Assembly (NCBI GenBank): GCA_043424615.1
Contig: JBHWOX010000009.1
Span: forward strand, 7,805 to 71,804
Origin: JAUNQW01 sp043424615
GTDB lineage: Bacteria > Bacillota > Bacilli > Lactobacillales > Carnobacteriaceae_A
Reading direction: 5' to 3'
DNA: 64,000 nucleotides
Under the pieces are notes generated by a model, which was not told the origin of the DNA, searched no databases, and saw only the letters and a list, made by a program, of their open reading frames with translations. The stretch's first letter is position 1, and every line of letters starts with the position of its first letter. The position numbers and the translations under genes are program-made. Below, piece by piece: positions 24,492-34,000 of the stretch.

Positions 24492-25382
24492 ATGACTTTA
24501 TCTGATTATTTTGTAACGACCGATTGGTTGGCTGACCATTTGGAAGATGAGGGGATCCGCATTGTGGATGCCAGCGTTATTTTTAATCCGGCAGCTGACG
24601 ACCCTGCAGAAGTTTTACAATCTGGCCGTCCTGGCTATGAGGAGGGTCACATTCCAGGGGCTATCCATGCTGACCTTTTCCAGCTCAACCAAGCCGATGC
24701 TGACATTCCTTTCACCTTCACCGATCCCCAAGCCTTCGCTGATGGGCTAGCAGATTTAGGACTGAGCGCTGACGATGACGCTATTGTCATCTATGACCGC
24801 TTGTCCATGGTGGGATTAGAAGATAAATGCCAATTTTGGGCTTCACGTTTAGCTTGGCAAATGGCTCAAATCAGCTGGTCTAACTTTTATATATTAGATG
24901 GGGGCTTTTTCAAATGGCAAGAAGAAGACCGCCCTATCGAGACTGGCGAACACTCTTATCCCGCTCTTCCCCATCAAACCGTTGACCCTATCAATTTAAA
25001 AGCAGAAGAATCAGACGTCTTCGCAGCCATTGATAAGGATGACACCATTATTATGGATACCCTTCCTCCTGAACAATACCAGGGAGAAGTCGCTCCCTTT
25101 GGTGAGGAACATGCGGGCCATATTCCTTCAGCGATTAATGTTCACTACGGCTCTTTAACCAACAACCAAACCGGTGAATTGAAAGATGAAGAAAGTTTAA
25201 GAGAAATTTTCCAAGCAGCCAACTTGTTGGACGAAGACCAGCAGGTGATTAGCTATTGTGGTTTCGGTGTAGGGGCAACCTGGGTTCAATATGTCTTGAA
25301 TGCTCTGGGGCAAGATCGGGTCAGCGTTTATGATGATTCCATGACTGGTTGGACCAACCACCAACAACCGATTAGCCGCTAA
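24492..25382 (+). CDS. Cytoplasmic rhodanese / thiosulfate sulfurtransferase
   Basis: 296 residues, two rhodanese domains without signal peptide. CH2-type motifs GYEEGHIPGAIHADL and EEHAGHIPSAINVHY; the active-site loop is YCGFGVGATW with the catalytic Cys in the C-terminal domain. It resembles 3-mercaptopyruvate/thiosulfate sulfurtransferases. ATG 24492 lies 7 bases after GGAG. Divergent from the selenoprotein gene; could supply sulfane sulfur or selenium to the pathway (inference). Its 3' end overlaps the convergent glycosyltransferase by 4 bases. Confidence 0.9.
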   Translation: MTLSDYFVTTDWLADHLEDEGIRIVDASVIFNPAADDPAEVLQSGRPGYEEGHIPGAIHADLFQLNQADADIPFTFTDPQAFADGLADLGLSADDDAIVIYDRLSMVGLEDKCQFWASRLAWQMAQISWSNFYILDGGFFKWQEEDRPIETGEHSYPALPHQTVDPINLKAEESDVFAAIDKDDTIIMDTLPPEQYQGEVAPFGEEHAGHIPSAINVHYGSLTNNQTGELKDEESLREIFQAANLLDEDQQVISYCGFGVGATWVQYVLNALGQDRVSVYDDSMTGWTNHQQPISR

Positions 25383-26080
25383 TGTTTGTCTTGGCGGTAA
25401 AGGGCCTGTATCTTTTCAACATCTTCCCCCTGCCGGAATAAGTGTTGGCAGGTCTGCATGGTTTTTAAAGTTTTTAAATAACCGTTCTTTTCAAAACGAC
25501 GGGCAGAAGTATAAATCTTTTGCTGGCTAGCGTAAATAGGCTGGCCAGCTTTTTTTACACGCAGAGAAAAATCATAATCCTCCATTAGGGCTAAGGACCT
25601 GAACCCTCCCATTTGCTGGTAAAAGTCGCGGGTCATAAACATCCCTTGGTCACCAAAAGCAATCTGTCGGTGCTTCAGCCGCCAATGGGACCCCCAAGCA
25701 ATCCAATAGGCGAGGGGGTGGTGGCTAGTAAATTGAAGTCGAAAAGCCCCCATGGCATAGTCTTTTCCACCCAAAACTCGGCGAATTTCTTCCACGGGTG
25801 ATTGTTTAAAATAAGTGTCTGCATGTAAAAATAAAAGATAGTCGCCTTGACTATCTTTTACCCCTTGCTGGAGTTGTTGTCCCCGCCCTTTTTCAGACTG
25901 GCTGAGCTTGAACCCTGCTTGCTTTAACAGTTCAACCGTAGCATCCTGGCTGCCTCCATCCACTAGCAGGCATTCAACTCCTTCTTTTTCAAACACTTGC
26001 AAGCGTTGAAAAAGCACATCCAAATTTTCAGCTTCGTTGTAAACGGGAATAATGACACTTAGAGATTTAGCTTCGGTCAT
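25379..26080 (-). CDS. Family 2 glycosyltransferase, TIGR04283-like (rSAM/selenodomain-associated transferase 2)
   Basis: 233 residues with GT-A motifs: SVIIPVYNEAENLD at the start, LLFLHADTYF (the metal-binding acidic residue after HA), and IAFGDQGMFM. This pattern matches the TIGR04283 family, named for co-occurrence with radical SAM/selenodomain genes and also called an arsenosugar glycosyltransferase. Overlaps the 3' end of the upstream TVP38 gene by 14 bases. Donor and acceptor are unknown. Confidence 0.88.
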   Translation of the reverse strand: MTEAKSLSVIIPVYNEAENLDVLFQRLQVFEKEGVECLLVDGGSQDATVELLKQAGFKLSQSEKGRGQQLQQGVKDSQGDYLLFLHADTYFKQSPVEEIRRVLGGKDYAMGAFRLQFTSHHPLAYWIAWGSHWRLKHRQIAFGDQGMFMTRDFYQQMGGFRSLALMEDYDFSLRVKKAGQPIYASQQKIYTSARRFEKNGYLKTLKTMQTCQHLFRQGEDVEKIQALYRQDKH

Positions 26081-26789
26081 GGTCGAGGTCCTCAGACTCT
26101 TGTTGGTCTATTATCTCTTCAGCGGCTTGTTTTTTCTTTTTATTGTTCATATAGCGTTCAATGATGACAGGAACCGTAGTAATTAAAATTAAAAGAATGA
26201 CCGCAAAAACAAAGGACGGGCTGGTCACATCCATAGATTTATCCCCGATATTGACGTAGATAAAGGTCCCCGGCAGGATGAAGATCAAGGACAGGTAAAG
26301 ATAGTCCCAGAATTTGATGTGCGTCAAGCCAAATAAATAATTTTCAACCGTATAGGGGATTAGGGGCACAATGCGCGCAAAGACTAAAAAACGCTTCAAA
26401 TAGCTTTGGTTGGAAATTTTAGTAAAGGCGGCAGGATAGCGATTGGATAACCATTTTTGAATGGTATCACGGGCGAGATAGCGGGACATAAAAAACATGG
26501 TGATGAGGTTGAGGGCTGCTCCGATGAAAGTATAGATGACCCCCCAAAAGAAGCCAAAACCCATCCCTCCCGTAATAGCCAGCAAGGGAACGGGGAAGAA
26601 GCCCATGGGTAAAAAGACCCAACATAAGATATAGACAACGGGTCCCCAGGCTCCAGCAGATAAGATCAGATGGCGGATATATTCTGGTGAAGCATATCTA
26701 AAAATGACATAAGCAATAATCACAATGAAAAGGCCGACAGCAATTTTTTTAAAGGGGATATTAATCCGCTTTTTGTTTTTTGTTTCGAT
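26067..26789 (-). CDS. TVP38/TMEM64 (DedA-like) membrane protein, second copy
   Basis: About 240 residues with 5-6 hydrophobic segments and the SNARE-associated/VTT core (GAALNLITMFFMSRYLARDTIQ; FARIVPLIPYTVENYLFG). Start unclear: the perfect AAGGAGG at 26799-26805 is followed in frame by ATC at 26789, not ATG/GTG/TTG. An in-frame TTG at 26843 has no ribosome site. I give the ATC position. It overlaps the upstream TVP38 gene by about 29 bases. Probably a lipid or anion transporter of the island. Confidence 0.75.
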   Translation of the reverse strand: METKNKKRINIPFKKIAVGLFIVIIAYVIFRYASPEYIRHLILSAGAWGPVVYILCWVFLPMGFFPVPLLAITGGMGFGFFWGVIYTFIGAALNLITMFFMSRYLARDTIQKWLSNRYPAAFTKISNQSYLKRFLVFARIVPLIPYTVENYLFGLTHIKFWDYLYLSLIFILPGTFIYVNIGDKSMDVTSPSFVFAVILLILITTVPVIIERYMNNKKKKQAAEEIIDQQESEDLDHDRS

Positions 26790-27450
26790 CGTTCCAGACC
26801 TCCTTAACAATAAAGATAATAATTGATATAGAGAATAGGGCAATTAAACCGTAGAATAACCCTTTGGCACCACCAGCAAAGTTTTGACCCACATAGGAGT
26901 AAACGATGGTGGCCGGTGCTTGACCGATCCCAGTAGCGATAATGAACGGCCAAAAGCCCATAGAGGTCAATCCTGCGGCATAGGACACAATATCAAAAGA
27001 CATAAAAGGTAGTAAGCGGGAGACAATGATGGCCCATTTCCCATATTTGTCGAAAAAGCCATCCAAAGACTGGAGGGCTCGCTCAGAGGTGAGGGAAACC
27101 ACCACATCACGCCCCAAACCACGGGCAATGTAGAAGCATAAAGCAGCCCCCACCATGGAAGACGTCCAAGAAAGAAGGGCCCCCTGCCACCAGCCGAAGA
27201 TTGCGGCATTCGCTAGGGTAATTACAAAAGCAGGGATGGGTGAGACGATGGACTGGAGAATCATTAAAAAGAATGATACAACGGCGGCTGTTTTACCGTA
27301 TTGTTGGAGGTATTCAACCACCCCGTCCAAGCCTTCAGAAGTTAAAGTTTGAACCGCTGTGTTGATCCACTCTCTCACACCAGGAATAAATAAATAAAGT
27401 AAGACCAGAGTAATGAGTATGCCTAGTGTGATTTTTTGATTTCGTGTCAC
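26761..27450 (-). CDS. TVP38/TMEM64 (DedA-like) membrane protein, first copy
   Basis: 229 residues, about six membrane segments; VTT-domain motifs MVGAALCFYIARGLGRDVV and SRLLPFMSFDIVSYAAGLT. TVP38-family genes recur beside rSAM/selenodomain transferases. Its ATG overlaps the stop of the transferase-kinase gene (27447-27450), so it is translationally coupled. Confidence 0.88.
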   Translation of the reverse strand: MTRNQKITLGILITLVLLYLFIPGVREWINTAVQTLTSEGLDGVVEYLQQYGKTAAVVSFFLMILQSIVSPIPAFVITLANAAIFGWWQGALLSWTSSMVGAALCFYIARGLGRDVVVSLTSERALQSLDGFFDKYGKWAIIVSRLLPFMSFDIVSYAAGLTSMGFWPFIIATGIGQAPATIVYSYVGQNFAGGAKGLFYGLIALFSISIIIFIVKEVWNDRNKKQKAD

Positions 27451-28967
27451 AGCAAGTCCTCTCCTTCTTTGATGTATGCTTTTATTTCTTCTAAAAATGG
27501 CAAGCTAATGAACCGCTCAATCACCTGGGCGGTTTGGTCATCAGATTCTATTTTGGTTGATTCATGATTTTGCACATAGGCCATGGCACACCAGGTAATG
27601 CCTCTCAAGCAAGTAAATAATAAGTATTGGATTAATTTCGGCCGGTCAACGGGAACTTTGGCGTGCTGGTCATAAAGGTCGGCAAAGTCCATGACATCCT
27701 CAAAATCCAATAGGACATCGGTCTTCCAGAGGGTCGTGGTAGGAGCTAAGAAATGCCCTAAGTCCTGTTCTTTTTCACCTACTAAAGGTTTTTCCCAGTC
27801 AATCACATAGGATGACTGGCCCGGGTTGATTAAGAAATTCCCTGAGTTTAACTCGGTATTAATCACACAAGGGTCGGCAATGGGCGCTTCTAAATCAAAA
27901 CGCTCTAAGCCGGCTAACATCTCTTCAATGGTGGAGACGACCTCTTCATCTCTATGCTCCCAAGCTTGATAGTGACTAAACATAGAGGTAAATTCGTCCA
28001 TCATGACTTGGAAAGGGTGTTTGGCCCGAATCAAGTGGGGAATCTTCTGTTCATCGACTTGATGAATACTGGCCAATAATTCGGCTGCAATGGGCATATC
28101 CGTCCGATAATCTAGAGGGCGGCCATCAAGAAATTCCTCCACCAAAAAGCCCTTGCCTAAGAGTTCAGTATGTTCGACTAATTCGAATACAGCAGGGACC
28201 ACACCACTTTCATATAAGCCTTTTAAAGCATAATACTCATAATTAATCTGATTGTCCAAGCCCATCTGCGAGCCTAAAGCGATTCTAAGCAATTTATTAC
28301 CATTATCTATAAGAAAATTAGCATTGTATTCCCCTTGGCTGTGGAAGCGGGCTCCTAAATCTCCAGACAAGACCTTGGCAATATCTTCTCGATCATCAAT
28401 GTCAATAATTTGTCCGACAGTGGCCGTTTGGTAGCCGGCTTTTTCCGTTAATTCAAGGGTCTGCTGGCAGACCTTATCATGAGAATAAGCGTCCAAAGCA
28501 AAAGATGCAGGAATGGGGCGATCCATCCCAATTAAGCCAAAACCACCATCTAAAGAAGGGGTCAAGACCAGGTTGACTTGGTCTAAGCTTTCAAAGGCCT
28601 GGTCAATGATCTCTGTTGTCAGATTGTACAGGTCAGATCCGACTAAGATGACTTTATCATATGATTTATTAAATATTTCCTCGAAGGCCGCCAACATTTG
28701 TGGGCCCAATTCTCCATCTAATTGATAGTTAATATGGTCGGTTGAAATATCAAAAAAATCGGCCAAATCTTCCTTCTTTTGATCAGCTGGAAGGTAGTAA
28801 TACAAGTCGGCTTGTTCATAAGAAGATAAGACCTGGAAGTTTTTTCGAGCCAAGTATTGGCTTAAATAATAAATTTCTTCCAAATTCAAAAAATTACGCA
28901 GGCGTGTTTTACCTGCTCCTAGTTCGGGAAATCTTAAAAAATAAATCATAGCGTTTGGCTGACTCAT
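27447..28967 (-). CDS. Fusion: TIGR04282-like transferase 1 + phosphotransferase (APH/ChoK-like) domain
   Basis: 506 residues. Residues 1-200 form a CofC-like nucleotidyl/glycosyl transferase domain: FPELGAGKTRLRNF, VILVGSDLYNL, LTPSLDGGFGLIGM. Residues 210-500 form a kinase-like fold with INTELNSGNFLI and YVIDWEKP; the usual HxD...N loop reads NxE...N, so the catalytic Asp is replaced by Glu. The N-domain matches the 'rSAM/selenodomain-associated transferase 1' family. ATG 28967 follows AAAGGA. First gene of a four-gene minus-strand operon, divergent from lysR. Confidence 0.85.
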   Translation of the reverse strand: MSQPNAMIYFLRFPELGAGKTRLRNFLNLEEIYYLSQYLARKNFQVLSSYEQADLYYYLPADQKKEDLADFFDISTDHINYQLDGELGPQMLAAFEEIFNKSYDKVILVGSDLYNLTTEIIDQAFESLDQVNLVLTPSLDGGFGLIGMDRPIPASFALDAYSHDKVCQQTLELTEKAGYQTATVGQIIDIDDREDIAKVLSGDLGARFHSQGEYNANFLIDNGNKLLRIALGSQMGLDNQINYEYYALKGLYESGVVPAVFELVEHTELLGKGFLVEEFLDGRPLDYRTDMPIAAELLASIHQVDEQKIPHLIRAKHPFQVMMDEFTSMFSHYQAWEHRDEEVVSTIEEMLAGLERFDLEAPIADPCVINTELNSGNFLINPGQSSYVIDWEKPLVGEKEQDLGHFLAPTTTLWKTDVLLDFEDVMDFADLYDQHAKVPVDRPKLIQYLLFTCLRGITWCAMAYVQNHESTKIESDDQTAQVIERFISLPFLEEIKAYIKEGEDLL

Positions 28968-28982
28968 CAATTCCTTTAGCAC

Positions 28983-29258
28983 CTACCTTAATAAATATAA
29001 TCATACTTCTCACATCTTAAGTATATCAGCTCATTTTCACAAGCTAGGGCTGGCTTGGAAGCCTTTGAATCATTATATTTTTTAATAAGTTTATTAATGG
29101 TCCTAATAACTTATCAGTCAGCCTGATAAAATTTGGGCATTTATAGATAATATTAATAGCCGTCAAAATTATATGGAAATAATGGTATAATGACCTTTGA
29201 TAAAAATTTATCATGAACGTATCAAAGAAAGTAATATCAAAAGAATGGGCGTGAAAAT
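28983..29258. promoter_or_regulatory. Control region between the transferase operon and lysR, three dyads
   Basis: Three perfect inverted repeats: TTAATAA-GT-TTATTAA (29082-29097), TTATCAG-TCAGC-CTGATAA (29111-29129) and TGATAAA-AA-TTTATCA (29198-29213). The lysR promoter has an extended -10 TGGTATAAT (hexamer 29186-29191), so the third dyad overlaps the expected start of transcription and would suit autorepression. Confidence 0.65.
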
Positions 29259-30179
29259 GTGGATTTAAAACAATTAGAAACTTTTATGACTGTGGTTGAG
29301 TGGGGAAGTTTTTCCGATGCTGCTAAACACCTATACTTATCCCAACCCACCGTTAGTGTCCATATCAAACAACTTGAAGATGAATTTGGTACCGAGCTCA
29401 TTAAACGAACAACTAAAAGCATTGAGATGACCAAAGAAGGACGCGAATTTTACAGCTATGCCAAGTCCATCGCTGATATCATCGAAAATGCCAAAGACAC
29501 TTTCTCCAACCAAGGATCCAAAAACATTAACATCACGGCCTCTTCCATTCCTGCTTCTTATTTATTACCGAAGATTATTAAGGCCTATCATGATGAAGTA
29601 CCGGATGCCTTAATTACCGTCGACCAAACCGACAGTATCGACACTACTGACCAGGTCCTCAAAGGGCGCACCAATGTCGGATTTGTTGGCAGTGTCTCCA
29701 TGAATAGTGACTTAAAATATGAAAAACTCTGTGAGGATAAATTAGTCTTAGTCGCCCCTTATAACGACTATTATTTAGCAAAAAAAGAAGGGGAAACCCC
29801 TATCGAAGAGCTCTTGACCGAACCCATCATTAAGCGGGAACAAGGATCAGGAACTTTAAAAGAAACCATCAAAATGCTGAATGCCATGCAGATTGACGAA
29901 AGTAATTTGGATGTTGTGGCGGTGGTGAATAGTAATGAAGCGCTGATTAATTATGTGAAAGCCGGTCTTGGTATTTCCGTTATCTCCGAAATAGCCGTCA
30001 TGGATGATGTTCGCAAACATAACTTGATTGCGTTCGACATCGAAGAATTAGAATCCTACCGTAACTTCTACATGGTTACTCGTAAAAACTCTGTCTTATC
30101 CCATCAAATGGCTCATTTCATCAACTTTTTACGCGACTATATTGAAATGGAAGAAGCCGAAACCGTTCAAGAAATCTAA
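29259..30179 (+). CDS. LysR-family regulator, selenium-metabolism-type
   Basis: 306 residues. N-terminal winged HTH: MDLKQLETFMTVVEWGSFSD then AAKHLYLSQPTVSVHIKQLE; C-terminal effector domain (about 90-300). The N-terminus closely resembles, from memory, the LysR subgroup linked with selenium metabolism and CysL/CysB relatives. GTG start at 29259 with a weak ribosome site. Divergent from the transferase-TVP38-glycosyltransferase operon, so probably the local regulator; the effector could be a sulfur or selenium compound (inference). Confidence 0.88.
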   Translation: MDLKQLETFMTVVEWGSFSDAAKHLYLSQPTVSVHIKQLEDEFGTELIKRTTKSIEMTKEGREFYSYAKSIADIIENAKDTFSNQGSKNINITASSIPASYLLPKIIKAYHDEVPDALITVDQTDSIDTTDQVLKGRTNVGFVGSVSMNSDLKYEKLCEDKLVLVAPYNDYYLAKKEGETPIEELLTEPIIKREQGSGTLKETIKMLNAMQIDESNLDVVAVVNSNEALINYVKAGLGISVISEIAVMDDVRKHNLIAFDIEELESYRNFYMVTRKNSVLSHQMAHFINFLRDYIEMEEAETVQEI

Positions 30180-30223
30180 GTATAACCCCTTGCCAATCCT
30201 AACTATTTGTCATGATTGCTTAA

Positions 30224-30260
30224 AAAAGAAGAGGCTGTGATTTTTTTCGCCTCTTCTTTT
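30224..30260. terminator. Bidirectional terminator between lysR and HAD gene
   Basis: AAAAGAAGAGGC / GCCTCTTCTTTT perfect 12-bp stem, A and T runs on the sides, between convergent genes. Confidence 0.9.
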
Positions 30261-30277
30261 GCCATTTATAAGGGGTT

Positions 30278-30928
30278 TTAGCTTTCTAAAATAAAGGGCA
30301 GACATTGATCGATCGTTTCACAAATAGCTAGCGTAGCGGCTTTTTCTTTAGCTGTCGGTTCGATAAGGTCTGGAACCATGATCACATCCAAATTAGCCCG
30401 CTGGCAAGCTTCCACCCCATTTAAGGAATCTTCAATGGCAATGGCTTTTTTCTTGGCTATGCCCGTACTAGCTAAGGCCTTCAAATAGATATCTGGATGG
30501 GGCTTGGCCTCTTCCATCTGGTCACCGGCCACAATGCCGTCAAAATAATGGCCGATCCCTGCTTTATCAATTAGGGTTTGAACCATCGACAAATCATTTG
30601 AAGAAGCCACAATCATTTTTATGCCTGCCTTAGCTAGGGCCTTTAATAATTCATCCAAACCTTCTTTTTTAGGGGCCCCTTTTTCTTTGTAGATCTCTAA
30701 ACGAATATCATAGGCATCCTGGTAAATTTTATTTCCCAGGGCTTCGTCCCCTACTTTTTCAATGGTCAACCGTCGATTTTGTTTTTGGCTGGTTCCAGCA
30801 TATTTCAGGTAATCTTCCCATTCAAAATTAATATTTTCTTTGGCGAAGGCTCGCTGGTTGGATTCGTACAAGACCGTTTCAGTATCAAAAAGCACACCGC
30901 TCATATCAAAAATAACTAAGTCTTTCAT
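30278..30928 (-). CDS. HAD-superfamily phosphatase-like protein with DxS motif
   Basis: 216 residues, beta-phosphoglucomutase-like. Motif I reads IFDMSGVLFDTE: the nucleophile Asp is present but the second Asp of DxD, normally the general acid/base, is Ser. Other motifs are intact: VASSN (II), KPHPDIYLKAL (III Lys) and AIEDSLNGVEAC (IV). It may have reduced or changed activity. Monocistronic. Confidence 0.85.
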   Translation of the reverse strand: MKDLVIFDMSGVLFDTETVLYESNQRAFAKENINFEWEDYLKYAGTSQKQNRRLTIEKVGDEALGNKIYQDAYDIRLEIYKEKGAPKKEGLDELLKALAKAGIKMIVASSNDLSMVQTLIDKAGIGHYFDGIVAGDQMEEAKPHPDIYLKALASTGIAKKKAIAIEDSLNGVEACQRANLDVIMVPDLIEPTAKEKAATLAICETIDQCLPFILES

Positions 30929-30976
30929 TATCTTCTCCTTCTTATCTCCCTTTCAATATACCAAAGCTGGTCAGAT

Positions 30977-31010
30977 AAAAAAACCCTTGAGTCCTAGCGA
31001 CTCAAGGGTT
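30977..31010 (-). terminator. Intrinsic terminator of the BspA-like gene
   Basis: Minus strand: AACCCTTGAGTC / GACTCAAGGGTT, 12-bp perfect stem, then TTTTT. Confidence 0.9.
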
Positions 31011-31031
31011 CTAATGCTTAGCCAGCATTTA

Positions 31032-34000
31032 TTAGTGTTTTTTTCTTAAGTTTAATCCTAAACCACTCATCAAACTGGTCATAGCAAGCATAGCTGTTAA
31101 GGCTGAGCTTCCGGTTTGAGGAAGATGATCGGCTTCAGCTGAATCACTTGCAGTAAGAGTCTGATGGTCTTCATTTGCGAGTGTGCTTTGACTTGGCTGT
31201 TGGCGGTCTTGGCTGAGTTGATCTTTAGAAACAGTCGGCTGAACGGCGGCTTGTTTTTGATCGCTGTCAGCTAAAAGCGGTTGATAGACGACAGCAAAGT
31301 ATGAAAAGTCATCTGTTTGGAAGACGACCTGGCCATTTTCAAGCTCAAAGGCTAGAGAATGAACGTCATCCCCATTTAAGTCATCTCCTAAATGCAAGAC
31401 GGCTTCCACTTGTCGCCCAGCAGCTATTGGTAAGCGTACCCAATGAGCTTTTTCTGCTTCAACTTTTTCATTTTGATGGTTAATGAGATAGATATCATAT
31501 AAGTCAAAATCTTTGCCTTCTAAAACAGCAGGTAAGCGATCAAGATTGCTGATGGCTTTCACCACAAGGGATGGACCTGTGTCTGGCTGACCTTGTTCAG
31601 CTGAGTCATCTGAAGACTGGCCGGAATCTGTTGAATCAAATGGTTTTTCTGATTCATTGTCGTCGGTTGACGGTTTATCATCAGATGAATCAGATGGATC
31701 TTCAAATTCATTGTCCTCCGGGTTTTGACCCTCATCAGCTGGATCAGACGGTTGTTCAGACTCATTGTCCTCTGGGGTTTGATCCTCATCAGCTGGATCA
31801 GATGGATCTTCAGATTCATTGTCCTCTGGGGTTTGACCCTCGTCAGATGAATCAGACGGTTGTTCAGACTCACCATCATCTGGTAAGTGTCCGCCGTCAG
31901 TTTTTCCATCTTCTTCATTCATCCATTTTTCATAAAGGGCTTGGAATTTGTCCATGTCAATCAGATTTAAGAAATCATCTGTCGATCCTGGATCCTCTTC
32001 TTCAGCAGTTTGATCTTTCAACCATTCGTCATAGAGGGCTTGGAATTTATCCATGTCAATCAGATTTAAGAAATCATCTTGGTCTTCTAAAGTTGGCTCT
32101 TCTGTTGGGTCTTCTTCAACTTCAAGCTTTTGCCCTATTTCCACAATAGCAGGGATGACTTCTTTGATGACTTGGGTATCGATAATCTGGCGGTCCACTT
32201 CTTTACCTTGGCGGTAGATCACTTCTTCAGTGACCTCAAGGATCCCATTTTGACCTTGGCGAACTAAACGACTGTCACCCGGTTGGAGTTCTGTCGTATA
32301 GCGGTAAAGAATGTCGTAAGTCAGATTTATTTGACGTTTTTCTTCCTTACTTTCTTTCTCAATCAACACCACTATTTGATGGTCCATGGATTTTTCTGTA
32401 TTAAATTTCAAATGATCAGGATTTTCAGTATAGAGTTTAACCACCACAGCCTGGCCTTGCTCATCCAACACAGTATCAAAGGCATCATACGCTAATTTTT
32501 GGAGAGAATTCGGTAAGTAAACCTCAGTTAAACCGGTTCCTTCAAAGGCATTGCGATCAATTTCTTCTAAGCCTTCATGTAAAATCAATTCCGTTAAATC
32601 AGGATATTCCAAAGCCTCTTTTTGTTGGAAGGCTTGTGGACCGATATATTTAACACTAGAAGGAATTTCTAGCCGTTGGAAGTGGTTGGTATTAAAGGCC
32701 ATGCGTTCAATTCTTTCGACTGTATCAGGGATCGTGATTTCTTTAATGTTCGCCCCCATGAAGGCAGACTCACCAATTCTTGTAATCCCTTCAGGAAGAG
32801 TGACTTTTTCCAACTTACCATTACGGCCGAAAAGTCCATCTGGAATTTCAGTAATGCCTGACCCAATGTGGACTTGCTTGGTCGGGTTAGCGGAAAAAGC
32901 TGCGACCCCGATCTGGGTAACTGAATCTGGAATAATCACTTCCTGCAATTGGTTACCATTAAAGGCCATCGGTCCGATTTCAACCAAGCCTTCAGGTAAT
33001 TGGATAGCTGTTAAAGCATTAGTTCTAAAGGCGTTTTGGCCGATCGATTTCACCGTGTCAGGAATGACGACGGACTGCATGCCGTTAGGTGAATGGGAAA
33101 CACTGCGATTCCAAGTCACTCCTTCAGTCACATGGAAGGCATCCGCTGCAATAGCTTCAATGGACTCACCTTGAAGGTTGACTTCAGGTAAGACCACGTC
33201 TTTATTGAAATTAAATTTCACTTGGCCCTGCTCGCTGAACCCTGTTATGGTCGTGCCCTCATAGCTGAAATCATCTGCATTAAATGTTCGATCTCCGTCA
33301 AAATAGATGACCTGATGATTGTTTTTAGAAGCGTCTGTATTGAAAGCCAAATGATCAGGGTTGTGGGTAAAGAGTTTAACCACAACGGGTTCACCATATT
33401 CATTGCGGTTATCTTCAAAAGCACGAGGGTCTAAGTCACGAAGGGATTGGGGGAGGAAGACTTCACTTAATAAAGCATTTCCAAAGGATAATTTCCCAAT
33501 TTTTTCGATTCCCTCTTCCAGAATCAGAGTTTTTAGGGTTGGCCATTTGACATTTTGATTAAAGGCTTCGTCACCAATGACCTTCACATTGCCCGGAATG
33601 GTTAATTCTTCTACACGGCTAGCTTGGAAGGCCATCCGTCCAATTTCTTCAACGGTTGACGGTATATTGATCTGAACAAGAGGATCACCGATAAAGGCTG
33701 ATTGGCCAATAACACGGTTGCCTTCGCTAAGTGTCAGCTCTTTTAATTCAATATTGCGGGAGAAAGCACCGCTCGCAATTTCTTCCAAAGTGGAAGGGAT
33801 GCTGACGGTTTGACTTTCATTAAGTGCAAACGCTCCTACCCCTAAAGAAGTGAGTCCTTCTGGTAAGACAATATGTTGGATACTATTGCCATTAAAGGCA
33901 GCAGGACCAATAGTTTTTAGGGATTGAGGCAGGTCTAAACGGGTTAAATTATTGGAGAAGAAAGCTCGGGCGCCAATATGGGTCACTGTTTCAGGAATAC

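Noticed and set aside
31571..32149. 192-codon plus-strand frame opposite the adhesin repeats
   Set aside because: It arises from the repetitive codon pattern of the real minus-strand gene and has no ribosome site.
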